A DNA stretch of 64,000 nucleotides, taken from NCBI RefSeq assembly GCF_027533845.1, contig NZ_JAPZVN010000005.1, forward strand, positions 186,001 through 250,000. Direction: 5' to 3'. The position numbers and the translations under genes are program-made. The DNA comes from Streptomyces sp. RPT161 (lineage in GTDB: Bacteria > Actinomycetota > Actinomycetes > Streptomycetales > Streptomycetaceae). Positions 8,998-17,384 of this stretch are shown one piece after another; the stretch's first letter is position 1, and every line of letters starts with the position of its first letter. The notes beneath the pieces are model-generated. The model was not told the DNA's origin, searched no databases, and saw nothing but the letters and a program-made list of their open reading frames with translations.

Positions 8998-10136
8998 CGC
9001 ACACCGAGTTCCGCAGGGTCTACCAGGCCGACCCCGAAGGCATCTGGACCGCCCCCGGACGCGTCAACCTCATCGGCGAACACACCGACTACAACGACGG
9101 CCTGGTGATGCCCTTCGCCCTCCCGCACACCACCTCCGCCGCTGTCTCCCGCCGCACCGACGGCCTGCTGCGCCTGCACACCGCCAACGAACCGTCCGCG
9201 CCGGTGGCCGAACTGCGCGTCGCCGACCTGGAACCCGCGACCGTGGCGGGCTGGACGGCCTACCCGGCGGGCGTGGTGTGGGCGCTGCGCGGCGCGGGCC
9301 ACGCCGTCACCGGCGCCGACATCCACTACGACAGCACCGTCCCGGTGGGCGCGGGCCTGTCCTCCTCCGCCGCGCTGGAGGTCGTCACCGCACTCGCCCT
9401 GTCCGACCTGTACCAACTCCAGTTGCCCAGCTGGCAGTTGGCGCGACTGTGCCAGCGCGCCGAGAACGTGTTCGTCGGCGCCCCCACCGGCATCATGGAC
9501 CAGACCGCCGCCGCCTGCTGCCAGGCCGGGCACGCCCTGTACCTGGACACCCGCGACCTGTCGCAGCGGCAGATCCCCTTCGACCTCGCCGCCGAGGGCC
9601 TACGGCTGCTCGTCATCGACACCCGCGTCAAGCACGCCCACAGCGACGGCGCCTACGGCGAACGCCGCCGCGGCTGCGAACAGGCCGCCGCGAACCTGGG
9701 CGTGGTGGCGCTGCGCGACATCGCCCACGACGAACTCGACGCCGCGCTCGGGCGGTTGGCCGACGAGGAGCAGCGGCGGCTGGTACGGCACATCGTCACC
9801 GAGAACCACCGCGTGGAGCAAGTCGTCGCCCGCCTGGAAGCGCGCGAGACCCGCGCCATCGGCCCGCTGCTCACCGCGGGACACGCCTCGCTGCGCGACG
9901 ATTTCCGCATCTCCTGCGCCGAGTTGGACCTGGCCGTGGAGGCGGCACTGTCCTGCGGCGCGCTGGGCGCCCGGATGACCGGCGGCGGCTTCGGCGGCTC
10001 GGCCATCGCCCTGGTCGAAGAAGCCACCGCCGACAAGGTCGGCGAAGCGGTCACCGCCGCCTTCGCCACCGCGGGGCACCCCACGCCGCGGGTGTTCACC
10101 GCCGTACCCAGCGCGGGCGCCCGCCGCCTCGCCTGA
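8994..10136 (+). CDS. galK: Galactokinase
   Basis: The 380-residue GHMP-superfamily kinase phosphorylates galactose to galactose-1-phosphate using ATP. Visible features are the galactokinase signature GRVNLIGEHTDYNDGLVMPFAL, the ATP-binding PVGAGLSSSAALEV, and the C-terminal GHMP motif GARMTGGGFGGSAIAL. The GTG start overlaps the galE stop by four bases, with AAGGAG (8980-8985) 8 nt upstream. It is the last gene of the operon; two hairpins follow its stop codon. Confidence 0.97.
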   Translation: MTHTEFRRVYQADPEGIWTAPGRVNLIGEHTDYNDGLVMPFALPHTTSAAVSRRTDGLLRLHTANEPSAPVAELRVADLEPATVAGWTAYPAGVVWALRGAGHAVTGADIHYDSTVPVGAGLSSSAALEVVTALALSDLYQLQLPSWQLARLCQRAENVFVGAPTGIMDQTAAACCQAGHALYLDTRDLSQRQIPFDLAAEGLRLLVIDTRVKHAHSDGAYGERRRGCEQAAANLGVVALRDIAHDELDAALGRLADEEQRRLVRHIVTENHRVEQVVARLEARETRAIGPLLTAGHASLRDDFRISCAELDLAVEAALSCGALGARMTGGGFGGSAIALVEEATADKVGEAVTAAFATAGHPTPRVFTAVPSAGARRLA

Positions 10137-10148
10137 GGCGACACCCGA

Positions 10149-10233
10149 CCCCCTGTCTCCCGCAGGGGGACGGCATGCGGTCACGGGGCGTGCGGTACGG
10201 GGCGTGCGGCCACGGCCACACGCCGCGTACCGC
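10149..10233 (+). terminator. Tandem hairpins after galK
   Basis: A 7-bp hairpin, CCCCCTG / CAGGGGG (10149-10169), starts 12 nt after the galK stop. It is followed by a longer imperfect hairpin at 10192-10233: GCGGTAC pairs with GTACCGC and GGCGTG pairs with CACGCC. Together they probably terminate the gal operon transcript. Confidence 0.6.
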
Positions 10234-10661
10234 GTCACCGGGCAAGCGCACACCCGCCGTACGCGCCCCTGGTGGACGCCGCACGCGCTCCACCGTCGCG
10301 CGATAGCGCGCCCCCTCGGGCGTCGGGTGGCCGAATGCCACCTGTGGGCACACGTGTACGGGCGGTCGGGAGCCGTCCATCGAGCCCTCAAACGCTCCGT
10401 CCTTCACGCCCCTTCACGCCAAAAGCAACCGTCACCCGCCCGAGTTCGGCATTCCAGCCCCGAATGTCGGTGATTCCCCCTACGCTTTTCGTGGTGCCGG
10501 TGGGGGCCGGCGCCGATCAGGGGGCGAGGCCCGCGGGTATGGCGCCCGCGGCCGGGGTAGGCAGCACCGCACCACGGCGGTAGCGCGGCTGTGGAACGGC
10601 GCCCGCGGCAAAGGTGCCGACCCGCGCCCGTCCGCCACCTGCCAAGGGGGAGAGTGATCGC
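10234..10661. other. Intergenic region upstream of the second LuxR regulator
   Basis: These 428 bp show no convincing gene. TACGCT (10481-10486) could be a -10 box. The last 20 bases contain the ribosome binding site AAGGGGGAGAG (10644-10654) for the GTG at 10662. Short ORFs in all frames here have no recognisable protein features. Confidence 0.4.
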
Positions 10662-11534
10662 GTGGCCCGCATTCGCGTACTGGTCGTCGACGACCACCGC
10701 ATCTTCGCCGAGTCGCTCGCCGCCGCGCTCGCGGCCGAACCCGACGTGGACGTCTCCGCCGCAGGCAGCGCCCCGGCCGCCCAACGCTGCCTGGAACGCG
10801 CCGCCGCCGACGGCAGGCGGTACGACGTGCTGCTGGTCGACGCCGACCTCGGCGGCGTCGGCGGTGGCGCCGGCACCGTGGGTCACCCCGCCGCCCCACC
10901 CCGCACCCCGGCCCTCCAGCCCGGTCGGCCACCCGCCCCGCAGGTCCCGGTACAGCGCGGCCCGGAACCCCGCGACCAGCGGCCCGAGCCACCCCGCGGC
11001 ACACCGCCCACCTGCGGCGACGCATACGACGGCATAGCCCTGGTCGAGAAGGTCCGCGCCCACCACCCCGGCACCCGTACCGTGGTCCTCGCCGGGCAGG
11101 ACGACGCCCGCCGAGCCGCCCGCGCCCTCCAGGCGGGCGCCTGCGGCTGGGTGGCCAAGGACAGCTCCCTGTCCCGCCTGCTGGCCGTGGTCCGCGGTGT
11201 ACTGCGCGACGAGACCCACCTGCCGCCCGCACTGCTCACCGGCGTCCTACGCGAGCTGACCACAGCCCGCCGCCACCGCACCGAAAGCGAACGGCTCGTG
11301 GAGTCCCTCACCCCGCGCGAACAGGAAGTACTGCGCTGCATGGTCGCCGGACTCGGCCGAAAGGCCGTCGCGGAACGCCTCTACCTCTCCCCGCACACCG
11401 TCCGCACCCACATGCAGAACGTGCTGGGGAAACTCGGCGTCCACTCCACCCTGGCCGCCGTCGCCCTCGCCCGGCGCGCCGGAGTCGGCCCGGCCGACCT
11501 CGCCGTACCCGCCGGCAGCGGCAAAACCGCCTAG
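10662..11534 (+). CDS. LuxR-family response regulator with proline-rich insert in the receiver
   Basis: The 290-residue protein is longer than the roughly 215-225 usual for NarL/FixJ regulators. The receiver begins RIRVLVVDDHRIFAESL and keeps the phosphoacceptor Asp60 (VLLVDADL). About 57 residues (66-122) rich in Pro, Gly, Arg and Gln then interrupt the fold before it resumes at AYDGIALVEKVRAHHPGTRTVVLAG, with the conserved Lys in GWVAKDSSL. The C-terminal HTH is intact (LTPREQEVLRCMVAGLGRKAVAERLYLSPHTVRTHMQNVL). The GTG at 10662 has AAGGGGGAGAG upstream. No kinase is adjacent. The target is unknown; the gal operon and tam genes are neighbours. Confidence 0.88.
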   Translation: MARIRVLVVDDHRIFAESLAAALAAEPDVDVSAAGSAPAAQRCLERAAADGRRYDVLLVDADLGGVGGGAGTVGHPAAPPRTPALQPGRPPAPQVPVQRGPEPRDQRPEPPRGTPPTCGDAYDGIALVEKVRAHHPGTRTVVLAGQDDARRAARALQAGACGWVAKDSSLSRLLAVVRGVLRDETHLPPALLTGVLRELTTARRHRTESERLVESLTPREQEVLRCMVAGLGRKAVAERLYLSPHTVRTHMQNVLGKLGVHSTLAAVALARRAGVGPADLAVPAGSGKTA

Positions 11535-11590
11535 CCCCGGCCGACCGAACCAGCACCACCTGAAAGCGGTCGCTTAACCGAAAAGCCCTG

Positions 11591-12088
11591 TCAGCTCGGG
11601 AAGTTGTCGAACGGGGCCGTCAACTGCCGCAGCAGCCCGGCCAGTTCGCAGCGCTGCTGCGGCGACAACTCGCCCAGGATCGCCCGCTCCTGCGCCAGCA
11701 GTGCCGCCAGCGCCTCATCCGCCTGGTCCTGCCCCTCGACCGTCAGCCGTACCAGCACCCCGCGCCGGTCGCTGGGATCCGGCAACCGCTCCACCAGGCC
11801 CTTCTTGGCCAGCCGGTCGATGCGATTGGTCATCGTCCCCGACGTCACCAAGGTCTGCGTGAGCAACTGCCCGGGCGACAGCTGATACGGCGCCCCGGCC
11901 CGGCGCAACGAGGTGAGCACGTCGAACTCCCACGGCTCCAGGCCATGCTCGGCGAACGCCAGCCGCCGCGCCCGGTCCAGATGCCGCGCCAGCCGACTCA
12001 CCCGGCTGAGCACCTCCAGCGGTTCCACGTCGAGGTCAGGGCGCTCGCGACGCCACGCAGCCACCAGCCGATCGACCTCGTCCTCCAT
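11591..12088 (-). CDS. tamR: MarR-family regulator TamR
   Basis: The 165-residue winged-helix protein contains ARRLAFAEHGLEPWEFDVLTSLRRAG, LLTQTLVTSGTMTNRIDRLAKKGLVERLPDPSDRRGVLVRLT (recognition helix and DR-containing wing) and a C-terminal dimerisation helix. It is divergent from a trans-aconitate methyltransferase gene, the arrangement described for S. coelicolor TamR, which binds trans-aconitate and controls tam and central-metabolism genes during oxidative stress. A perfect palindrome in the intergenic region (12122-12139) is the likely operator. The start at 12088 (MEDEVDRL) was chosen because a longer frame would cross the operator and enter tam. Confidence 0.88.
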   Translation of the reverse strand: MEDEVDRLVAAWRRERPDLDVEPLEVLSRVSRLARHLDRARRLAFAEHGLEPWEFDVLTSLRRAGAPYQLSPGQLLTQTLVTSGTMTNRIDRLAKKGLVERLPDPSDRRGVLVRLTVEGQDQADEALAALLAQERAILGELSPQQRCELAGLLRQLTAPFDNFPS

Positions 12089-12121
12089 GCCGATCAGTGT
12101 AGTGGTTGTGTCGACATGAAG

Positions 12122-12139
12122 TCTCTTGATGTCAAGAGA
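12122..12139. promoter_or_regulatory. TamR/MarR operator palindrome
   Basis: TCTCTTGATGTCAAGAGA is an exact inverted repeat (8-bp arms, 2-bp centre) lying between the divergent start codons of tamR (12088) and tam (12230). It has the size and TTGA/TCAA core expected of MarR-family operators. Binding of one TamR dimer could control both genes. Confidence 0.75.
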
Positions 12140-12229
12140 ATAGAAAGCGGACCGCCTGGGCAATCTCGGCCACGAGAGACACCCTGCGTCTCTCGCACAG
12201 GACAAGCACCTCTCCAAAGGGGATCCGCA

Positions 12230-13039
12230 ATGCACCAGGCGACCTGGGATCCACAGCAGTACCTGCGCCACGCCGGACACCGCACCCGGCCCTTCCACGA
12301 CCTCCTGAACCGCATCCCCGAACTCCCCCACAACCCCGCCCACATCGCCGACCTCGGCTGCGGCCCCGGCAACGTGACCGCCATCCTCGCCGACCGCTGG
12401 CCCAACGCCCACATCACCGGCCTCGACAGCTCAACCGAAATGCTCGAAGCCGCCCAGGAATACGCCGGCCCCACCCCCGGCGGCGGCAGCCTCCACTTCC
12501 GCCGCGCCGACGCCGCCAACTGGAACCCCGACAGGACCTACGACCTCATCGTCTCCAACGCCGCACTCCAGTGGGTCCCCAACCACCCCGACATGATCCC
12601 CACCTGGATCGACGCCCTCGCCCCCGGCGGCACCCTCGCACTCCAGGTACCCGGCAACTTCACCTCGCCCAGCCACGCCCTCCTCGCAGAACTCTGCGAC
12701 GCCCCCCAATGGCGCGACAAACTCGCCGGACACGGCCGCGGCTACGTACACATCTTGGAACCCGCCGGATACCTCGAACTCCTCGACACCCTCGACTGCG
12801 TCGTCGACGCCTGGGAAACCACCTACGTCCAACTGCTACACGGTGAAGACCCCGTACTCGAATGGACCAAGGGCACCGCCCTACGCCCCATCCTCACCGC
12901 CCTCGCCGACGACCCCGCCACCCGCGACGAATTCATGGCCCAATACCGCGACCTACTGCGCAAGGCATACCCCGCGGGACCCCGCGGTACCGCCTTCCCC
13001 TTCCGCCGCATCTTCGCCCTGGCCACCAAGAAGAGCTGA
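12230..13039 (+). CDS. tam: trans-Aconitate 2-methyltransferase
   Basis: The 269-residue class I SAM-dependent methyltransferase has motif I IADLGCGPGNVTAILAD (39-55), the acidic end of beta-2 at GLDSSTEML and motif IV YDLIVSNAALQWVPNH; the opening WDPQQYLRHAGHRTRPF is typical of Tam. The enzyme methylates trans-aconitate, an inhibitor of aconitase formed spontaneously from cis-aconitate. The ATG at 12230 has AAAGGGGA upstream. Its partner regulator is divergent, with an operator between them. It is convergent with the TetR gene that follows, separated by 39 bp. Confidence 0.9.
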   Translation: MHQATWDPQQYLRHAGHRTRPFHDLLNRIPELPHNPAHIADLGCGPGNVTAILADRWPNAHITGLDSSTEMLEAAQEYAGPTPGGGSLHFRRADAANWNPDRTYDLIVSNAALQWVPNHPDMIPTWIDALAPGGTLALQVPGNFTSPSHALLAELCDAPQWRDKLAGHGRGYVHILEPAGYLELLDTLDCVVDAWETTYVQLLHGEDPVLEWTKGTALRPILTALADDPATRDEFMAQYRDLLRKAYPAGPRGTAFPFRRIFALATKKS

Positions 13040-13078
13040 ACCCACACCGCGCCTGGAGCCCACCCCGAACGGCGCCGA

Positions 13079-13780
13079 CTACGCCTTACGGTGACCTATC
13101 AACCGCGGCCTGGGCTCCAGGCCGGACAACCCGTTCCACGCCAGATTCACCAGATGCGCCGCCACATCAGCCTTCTTCGGCCGCCGCACATCCAGCCACC
13201 ACTGACCCGTCAGCGCCACCATCCCCACCAACGCCTGCGCGTACATCGGCGCCAGCTTCGAATCAAAACCGCGCTGCTTGAACTCCAACCCCAAAATATC
13301 CTCGACCTGCGTCGCGATATCACTGATCAGGGAAGCGAACGTACCCGTCGACTGCGCCACCGGAGAATCCCGCACCAAAATACGGAAACCATCAGTCGAC
13401 TGCTCGATGTAATCCAGCAACGCGAACGCCGCCTGCTCCAGCAACTCCCGCGGATGACCACCCGTCAAGGCACTCGTCACCATGTCGAGCAAAACCCGCA
13501 TCTCGCGGTCCACCACAACCGCGTACAGGCCTTCCTTGCCACCGAAATGCTCGTACACCACCGGCTTCGAGACCCCCGCCTGATGCGCGATCTCCTCCAC
13601 CGACGTGCCCTCGAACCCACGCTCCGCGAACAACGCCCGACCAATGTCCAAAAGCTGCTCGCGACGCTCCGCACCCGTCATCCGCACCCGGCGGCCACGC
13701 CGAACCGACCCGGCCGCCGACCTACCCGCGCCCTTGACCCCGCCACCAGTGCTGCTATCGCTCCCCACAGCACTCATCAT
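13079..13780 (-). CDS. TetR-family regulator coupled to the fatty acid desaturase gene
   Basis: The 233-residue protein has a basic N-terminal tail of about 35 residues, then a TetR HTH (LFAERGFEGTSVEEIAHQAGVSKPVVYEHFGGKEGLYAVV, about 50-90). The C-terminal ligand/dimer domain starts around 'LLDYIEQSTDGFRIL'. Its ATG (13780, or the adjacent ATG at 13777) overlaps the desaturase stop codon as ATGA, so both are read from one mRNA. By analogy with desaturase-linked TetR regulators such as DesT it may sense acyl-CoA and repress its own operon. Two tandem palindromes at 14795-14821 are plausible operators. Confidence 0.88.
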   Translation of the reverse strand: MMSAVGSDSSTGGGVKGAGRSAAGSVRRGRRVRMTGAERREQLLDIGRALFAERGFEGTSVEEIAHQAGVSKPVVYEHFGGKEGLYAVVVDREMRVLLDMVTSALTGGHPRELLEQAAFALLDYIEQSTDGFRILVRDSPVAQSTGTFASLISDIATQVEDILGLEFKQRGFDSKLAPMYAQALVGMVALTGQWWLDVRRPKKADVAAHLVNLAWNGLSGLEPRPRLIGHRKA

Positions 13781-14760
13781 GCCGCCTTGGCGACCTCATC
13801 CCTACGCCGGGCAGCGATCCGCGCGGAGTCCGGCCACCGCACGTCAGAAGCCCAACCCAACCGCTCGAACCACCGGATGATCCGCGCACTCGAATCGACC
13901 TGCCCCCGCAACACACCATGCCGCGCACACGTGGGATCCGCGTGGTGCAGGTTGTGCCACGACTCACCGCACGACAACACCGCGAGCCACCACACGTTCC
14001 CCGACCGGTCCCGCGACTTGAACGGCCGCTTCCCCACCGCATGACAGATCGAGTTGATCGACCACGTCACATGGTGCAGCAACGCCACCCGCACCAGCGA
14101 ACCCCAGAAGAACGCCGAGAACGCCCCCCACCACGACATGGTCACCAGACCGCCGACCAACGGCGGCAACAGCAACGAAATCGTCGTCCACCAAACGAAC
14201 TGCCGGGAGATCGCGCGAATCGCCGGATCCTTGATCAAGTCCGGAGCGTACTTTTGCTGCGGGGTCTGCTCCTCATCGAACATCCACCCCATGTGCGCCC
14301 ACCACAGCCCCTTCAACAGGGCCGGAACCGTCTCGCCGTAGCGCCACGGCGAATGCGGATCACCCTCGGCGTCCGAGAACTTGTGATGCCGACGGTGGTC
14401 CGCCACCCACCGCACGATCGGCCCCTCCACCGCCAGCGACCCCGCGATCGCCAACGCGATCCGCAACGGCCGGTTCGCCTTGAACGAACCATGCGTGAAG
14501 TACCGGTGGAAACCCACCGTGATCCCATGACAGCCGAGGAAGTACATCCCCACCATCAGGCCCAGATCCAGCCAGCTCATCCCCCAGCCCCAGGCGAACG
14601 GGATCGCCACCAGCAACGCCACGAACGGCACGCCGATGAACAGCCCCAAGGTGACCTGTTCGATCGACCCCTTGCTGTCGCCGCCGAGCGTGGCAAGCGG
14701 CAACTTCTCGTCAGGCCCGGGCTCCCGGGACTCGGTGATCACGTCCGGCTGTGTGGTCAT
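13777..14760 (-). CDS. Membrane acyl-CoA / fatty acid desaturase
   Basis: The 327-residue protein has four to five hydrophobic segments and the three histidine boxes of delta-9-type membrane desaturases: HRYFTH (85-90), HRRHH (122-126) and HNLHH (269-273), which bind the di-iron centre. The conserved FSDAEGDPHSPW and WSINSICHAVG are also present. It introduces a double bond into acyl chains at the membrane, using an electron carrier that is not encoded nearby. It is the first gene of a two-gene operon with the TetR regulator. Confidence 0.94.
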   Translation of the reverse strand: MTTQPDVITESREPGPDEKLPLATLGGDSKGSIEQVTLGLFIGVPFVALLVAIPFAWGWGMSWLDLGLMVGMYFLGCHGITVGFHRYFTHGSFKANRPLRIALAIAGSLAVEGPIVRWVADHRRHHKFSDAEGDPHSPWRYGETVPALLKGLWWAHMGWMFDEEQTPQQKYAPDLIKDPAIRAISRQFVWWTTISLLLPPLVGGLVTMSWWGAFSAFFWGSLVRVALLHHVTWSINSICHAVGKRPFKSRDRSGNVWWLAVLSCGESWHNLHHADPTCARHGVLRGQVDSSARIIRWFERLGWASDVRWPDSARIAARRRDEVAKAA

Positions 14761-14794
14761 GGATGTCCCTCGAAGTGGGAGACGGCTACGGAGC

Positions 14795-14821
14795 TACGGG
14801 ACCGTAACCTACGGCATCGTA
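14795..14821. promoter_or_regulatory. Tandem palindromes upstream of the desaturase-TetR operon
   Basis: Two 12-bp units, TACGGGACCGTA (14795-14806) and TACGGCATCGTA (14810-14821), each have the form TACG-N4-CGTA and are spaced 15 bp centre to centre. They lie 35-61 bp upstream of the desaturase ATG. A TetR dimer pair binding side by side would explain the arrangement (inference). Confidence 0.6.
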
Positions 14822-15018
14822 AGTATGGCAGGGCCAGGCCGCGGGAGCACAGAACGCGCACCCGGCCACCGGAGGAATCTGCCCGCCGCGCATGTCCTTC
14901 AAGGGGCCGATCGAAAAAACTTCCCGCGAACCGAACGTGTGGAGGTCACGGCTGGATGGGTGAAAACGCTCGATCGGGTGATCGAGACTCGAACTTCTTG
15001 GGTGAGCGCTGGGTTCGA

Positions 15019-15714
15019 ATGCATGATCGGTTCATGGTCGCCGCAAAACACGAACTACGGGTGCGGGCACGGGAGTTGCGGCTCGCGGGGAAGACGTACG
15101 ACGGGATCGTCGCGGAGCTGGGGGTGTCGAGGAGTTCGGTGTCGCTGTGGGTCAGGGACCTGCCGAAGCCGCAGCCTTCGCCGGAGCGGACGCGCCGGAT
15201 GCGGAAGGCCGGGTGGGAGTCGTACCACAGGCGTCAGGAGTTGTTGCGGGGACAGGTGAAGGCGGCCGCCACGGCCGAGGTCGGGCCGATGACCGATCGT
15301 GAGCTGTTCCTGGTGGGGGTGGGCCTGTACTGGGCCGAGGGGGAGAAGGACAAGCCTCATCAGCTGCGTGAACGGGTCACGTTCGTGAACAGTGATCCCG
15401 ACGTGATCCGTGTCTACCTGGCGTGGCTCTCGCTGTTGGGTGTCGAGGCCGAGCGGCTGCGGTTCCGTGTGATGATCCATGAGTCCGCGGACGTGGCGGC
15501 GGCGGAGCGCTACTGGGCCGATCTGGCGGGTGTGGGCGTTGCGTCGCTGGACAAGACAACGTTGAAGAAGCACAACCCGAAGACGGTCCGGAAGAACGTG
15601 GGCGAGGGGTATCGCGGCTGCTTCGTGATCCGAGTGTTGCGCAGTGCGGACCTATACCGTCGCGTCGAAGGCTGGTGGTACGGCATAGTAGGGGGAGCCA
15701 GCCGGACAGAGTGA
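15019..15714 (+). CDS. Orphan HTH protein with LAGLIDADG-like domain
   Basis: The 231-residue protein starts with an HTH of resolvase/transposase type (ELRLAGKTYDGIVAELGVSRSSVSLWVRDLP, about 16-46) and a basic linker. A C-terminal domain follows whose segment LFLVGVGLYWAEGEKDK...VTFVNSDPDVIRVYLAWLSLLGV resembles a single LAGLIDADG homing-endonuclease repeat. WhiA joins the same two fold types in the opposite order. No nuclease activity can be claimed: the acidic residue sits in 'YWAEG' and only one repeat is obvious. The start is uncertain (15019 or ATG 15034); neither has a good ribosome binding site. It ends 29 bp before a tRNA-Gln gene. Confidence 0.7.
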   Translation: MHDRFMVAAKHELRVRARELRLAGKTYDGIVAELGVSRSSVSLWVRDLPKPQPSPERTRRMRKAGWESYHRRQELLRGQVKAAATAEVGPMTDRELFLVGVGLYWAEGEKDKPHQLRERVTFVNSDPDVIRVYLAWLSLLGVEAERLRFRVMIHESADVAAAERYWADLAGVGVASLDKTTLKKHNPKTVRKNVGEGYRGCFVIRVLRSADLYRRVEGWWYGIVGGASRTE

Positions 15715-15743
15715 TCGATTGTCCGTTTTGGCTATCTTTGCTA

Positions 15744-15815
15744 TCCGCTGTGGTGTAATCGGCAGCACGGGGGTTTTTGGTGCCCCTTGTCCAGGTTCGA
15801 GTCCTGGCAGCGGAG
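15744..15815 (+). tRNA. tRNA-Gln (anticodon UUG)
   Basis: It folds as a cloverleaf of 72 nt: acceptor TCCGCTG / CAGCGGA with discriminator G, D arm GTG...CAC, anticodon stem GGGGT / GCCCC with loop TTTTGGT (anticodon TTG), and T arm CCAGG-TTCGAGT-CCTGG. CCA is not encoded. Confidence 0.93.
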
Positions 15816-15929
15816 CTCAAAGTTCGCATGCGGGTCCCGACCGTCAGGTCGGGACCCGTCCGCGTGTCGCACCCCTTACCCCTCGGTATCCTGCGGTTGT
15901 CCACACCCCAAACGCCGAGGAGCCACCCC

Positions 15930-17384
15930 GTGAGCCCCATCCGTCCGGCTGCCGTCGTCGTCCTCGCCGCGGGTGAGGGCACCCGTATGAAGTCGGCCAC
16001 GCCAAAGGTCCTGCACGAGATCGGCGGACGGTCCCTGGTCGGCCATGTCGTCGCCGCGGCGCGCGAGCTCGCGCCCGAGCAGCTCGTCGTGGTCGTCGGC
16101 CACGCCCGTGAGCAGGTCACCGCGCACCTCGCCGGGATCGATCCGGCCATCCGCACCGCCGTGCAGCTTGAGCAGAAGGGCACCGGCAACGCGGTGCGTA
16201 CCGCGCTGGAGTCGCTGGCCGAGCAGGGTGTGGTGCTCGACGGCACCGTGATCATCACCTGTGGTGACACTCCGCTGCTGACCGCCGACACGCTGCGCGC
16301 GCTGGCCGCGGTGCACGAGAGCGACGGCAACGCGGTGACCGTGCTGACCGCCGAGGTGCCGGACGCCACCGGGTACGGGCGGATCGTGCGGGACGGTGGC
16401 GGCGCTGTGGCGGCGATCGTGGAGCAGAAGGACGCCACCGAGGAGCAGCGGGCGATCTCCGAGATCAATTCGGGGGTGTTCGCGTTCGACGCGAAGCTGC
16501 TCGTGGAGGCGCTGTCGAAGGTGACGACGGACAACGCGCAGGGTGAGGAGTACCTCACGGACACGTTGGCGATTCTGCGGGCCGCCGGTCATCGGGTGGG
16601 TGCGGCGGTGGCCGGGGACCACCGGGAGATTCTGGGGATCAACAACCGGGTGCAGTTGGCTGAGGCGCGTCGGCTGTTGAACGACCGGGTGCTGACCGCG
16701 GCGATGTTGGCCGGTGTGACGGTGGTGGATCCGGCGTCGACGTGGGTGGATGTGTCGGTGGAGTTCGAGCCGGACACGGTGGTGCGTCCAGGGACGCAGT
16801 TGCACGGTGCGACGCGGTTGGCGGCGGGTGCCGAGGTGGGGCCTGAGTGCACGTTGACGGACACGGTGGTGGGTGAGGACGCCCGGGTGATCAAGTCGGT
16901 GTCGGAGGGTGCCGAGATCGGTCCGGGGGCGAGTGTGGGTCCGTACGCGTATCTGCGGCCGGGGACGAAGTTGGGTCCGCGGAGCAAGGCGGGCACGTAC
17001 GTGGAGATGAAGAACGCCGTGGTGGGTGAGGGTACGAAGGTGCCGCATCTTTCGTATGTGGGGGATGCCACGATCGGTGAGTACACCAATATCGGTGCGG
17101 CGAGTGTGTTCGTGAACTATGACGGCGAGCGTAAGCACCACAGCACGGTCGGGAGTTATTGCCGGACGGGTGCGGACAATATGTTCGTGGCGCCGGTCAC
17201 GGTCGGGGATGGTGTGTACACCGCGGCGGGGTCGGTGATCGTGAAGGATGTTCCGGCGGGTGCGTTGGCTGTTGCCCGTGGTCAGCAGCGGAATATCGAG
17301 GGTTGGGTGGTCCGTAAGCGGCCGGGGAGTGCGGCCGCGCAGGCGGCCGAGCGGGCGGCTGGGGAGTCGGATCAGGGTGAGTGA
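15930..17384 (+). CDS. glmU: Bifunctional N-acetylglucosamine-1-phosphate uridyltransferase / glucosamine-1-phosphate acetyltransferase
   Basis: The 484-residue enzyme makes UDP-GlcNAc for peptidoglycan. The N-terminal nucleotidyltransferase half has the signature VLAAGEGTRMKSATPKVLHE (11-30) and EQKGTGNAVR. The C-terminal half is a left-handed beta-helix acetyltransferase with hexapeptide repeats, the conserved YVEMKNAVVGEGTKVPHLSYVGDATIGEYTNIGA and NYDGERKHHSTVG. The GTG at 15930 has GAGGAG upstream (15917-15922), so an extension through the tRNA is rejected. It lies upstream of prs on the same strand, an order found widely in bacteria. Confidence 0.97.
   Translation: MSPIRPAAVVVLAAGEGTRMKSATPKVLHEIGGRSLVGHVVAAARELAPEQLVVVVGHAREQVTAHLAGIDPAIRTAVQLEQKGTGNAVRTALESLAEQGVVLDGTVIITCGDTPLLTADTLRALAAVHESDGNAVTVLTAEVPDATGYGRIVRDGGGAVAAIVEQKDATEEQRAISEINSGVFAFDAKLLVEALSKVTTDNAQGEEYLTDTLAILRAAGHRVGAAVAGDHREILGINNRVQLAEARRLLNDRVLTAAMLAGVTVVDPASTWVDVSVEFEPDTVVRPGTQLHGATRLAAGAEVGPECTLTDTVVGEDARVIKSVSEGAEIGPGASVGPYAYLRPGTKLGPRSKAGTYVEMKNAVVGEGTKVPHLSYVGDATIGEYTNIGAASVFVNYDGERKHHSTVGSYCRTGADNMFVAPVTVGDGVYTAAGSVIVKDVPAGALAVARGQQRNIEGWVVRKRPGSAAAQAAERAAGESDQGE

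Noticed and set aside
15714-15930. Integrated element boundary at tRNA-Gln
   Set aside because: No integrase gene and no visible repeat of the tRNA 3' end nearby; glmU follows directly, as expected for the core chromosome.
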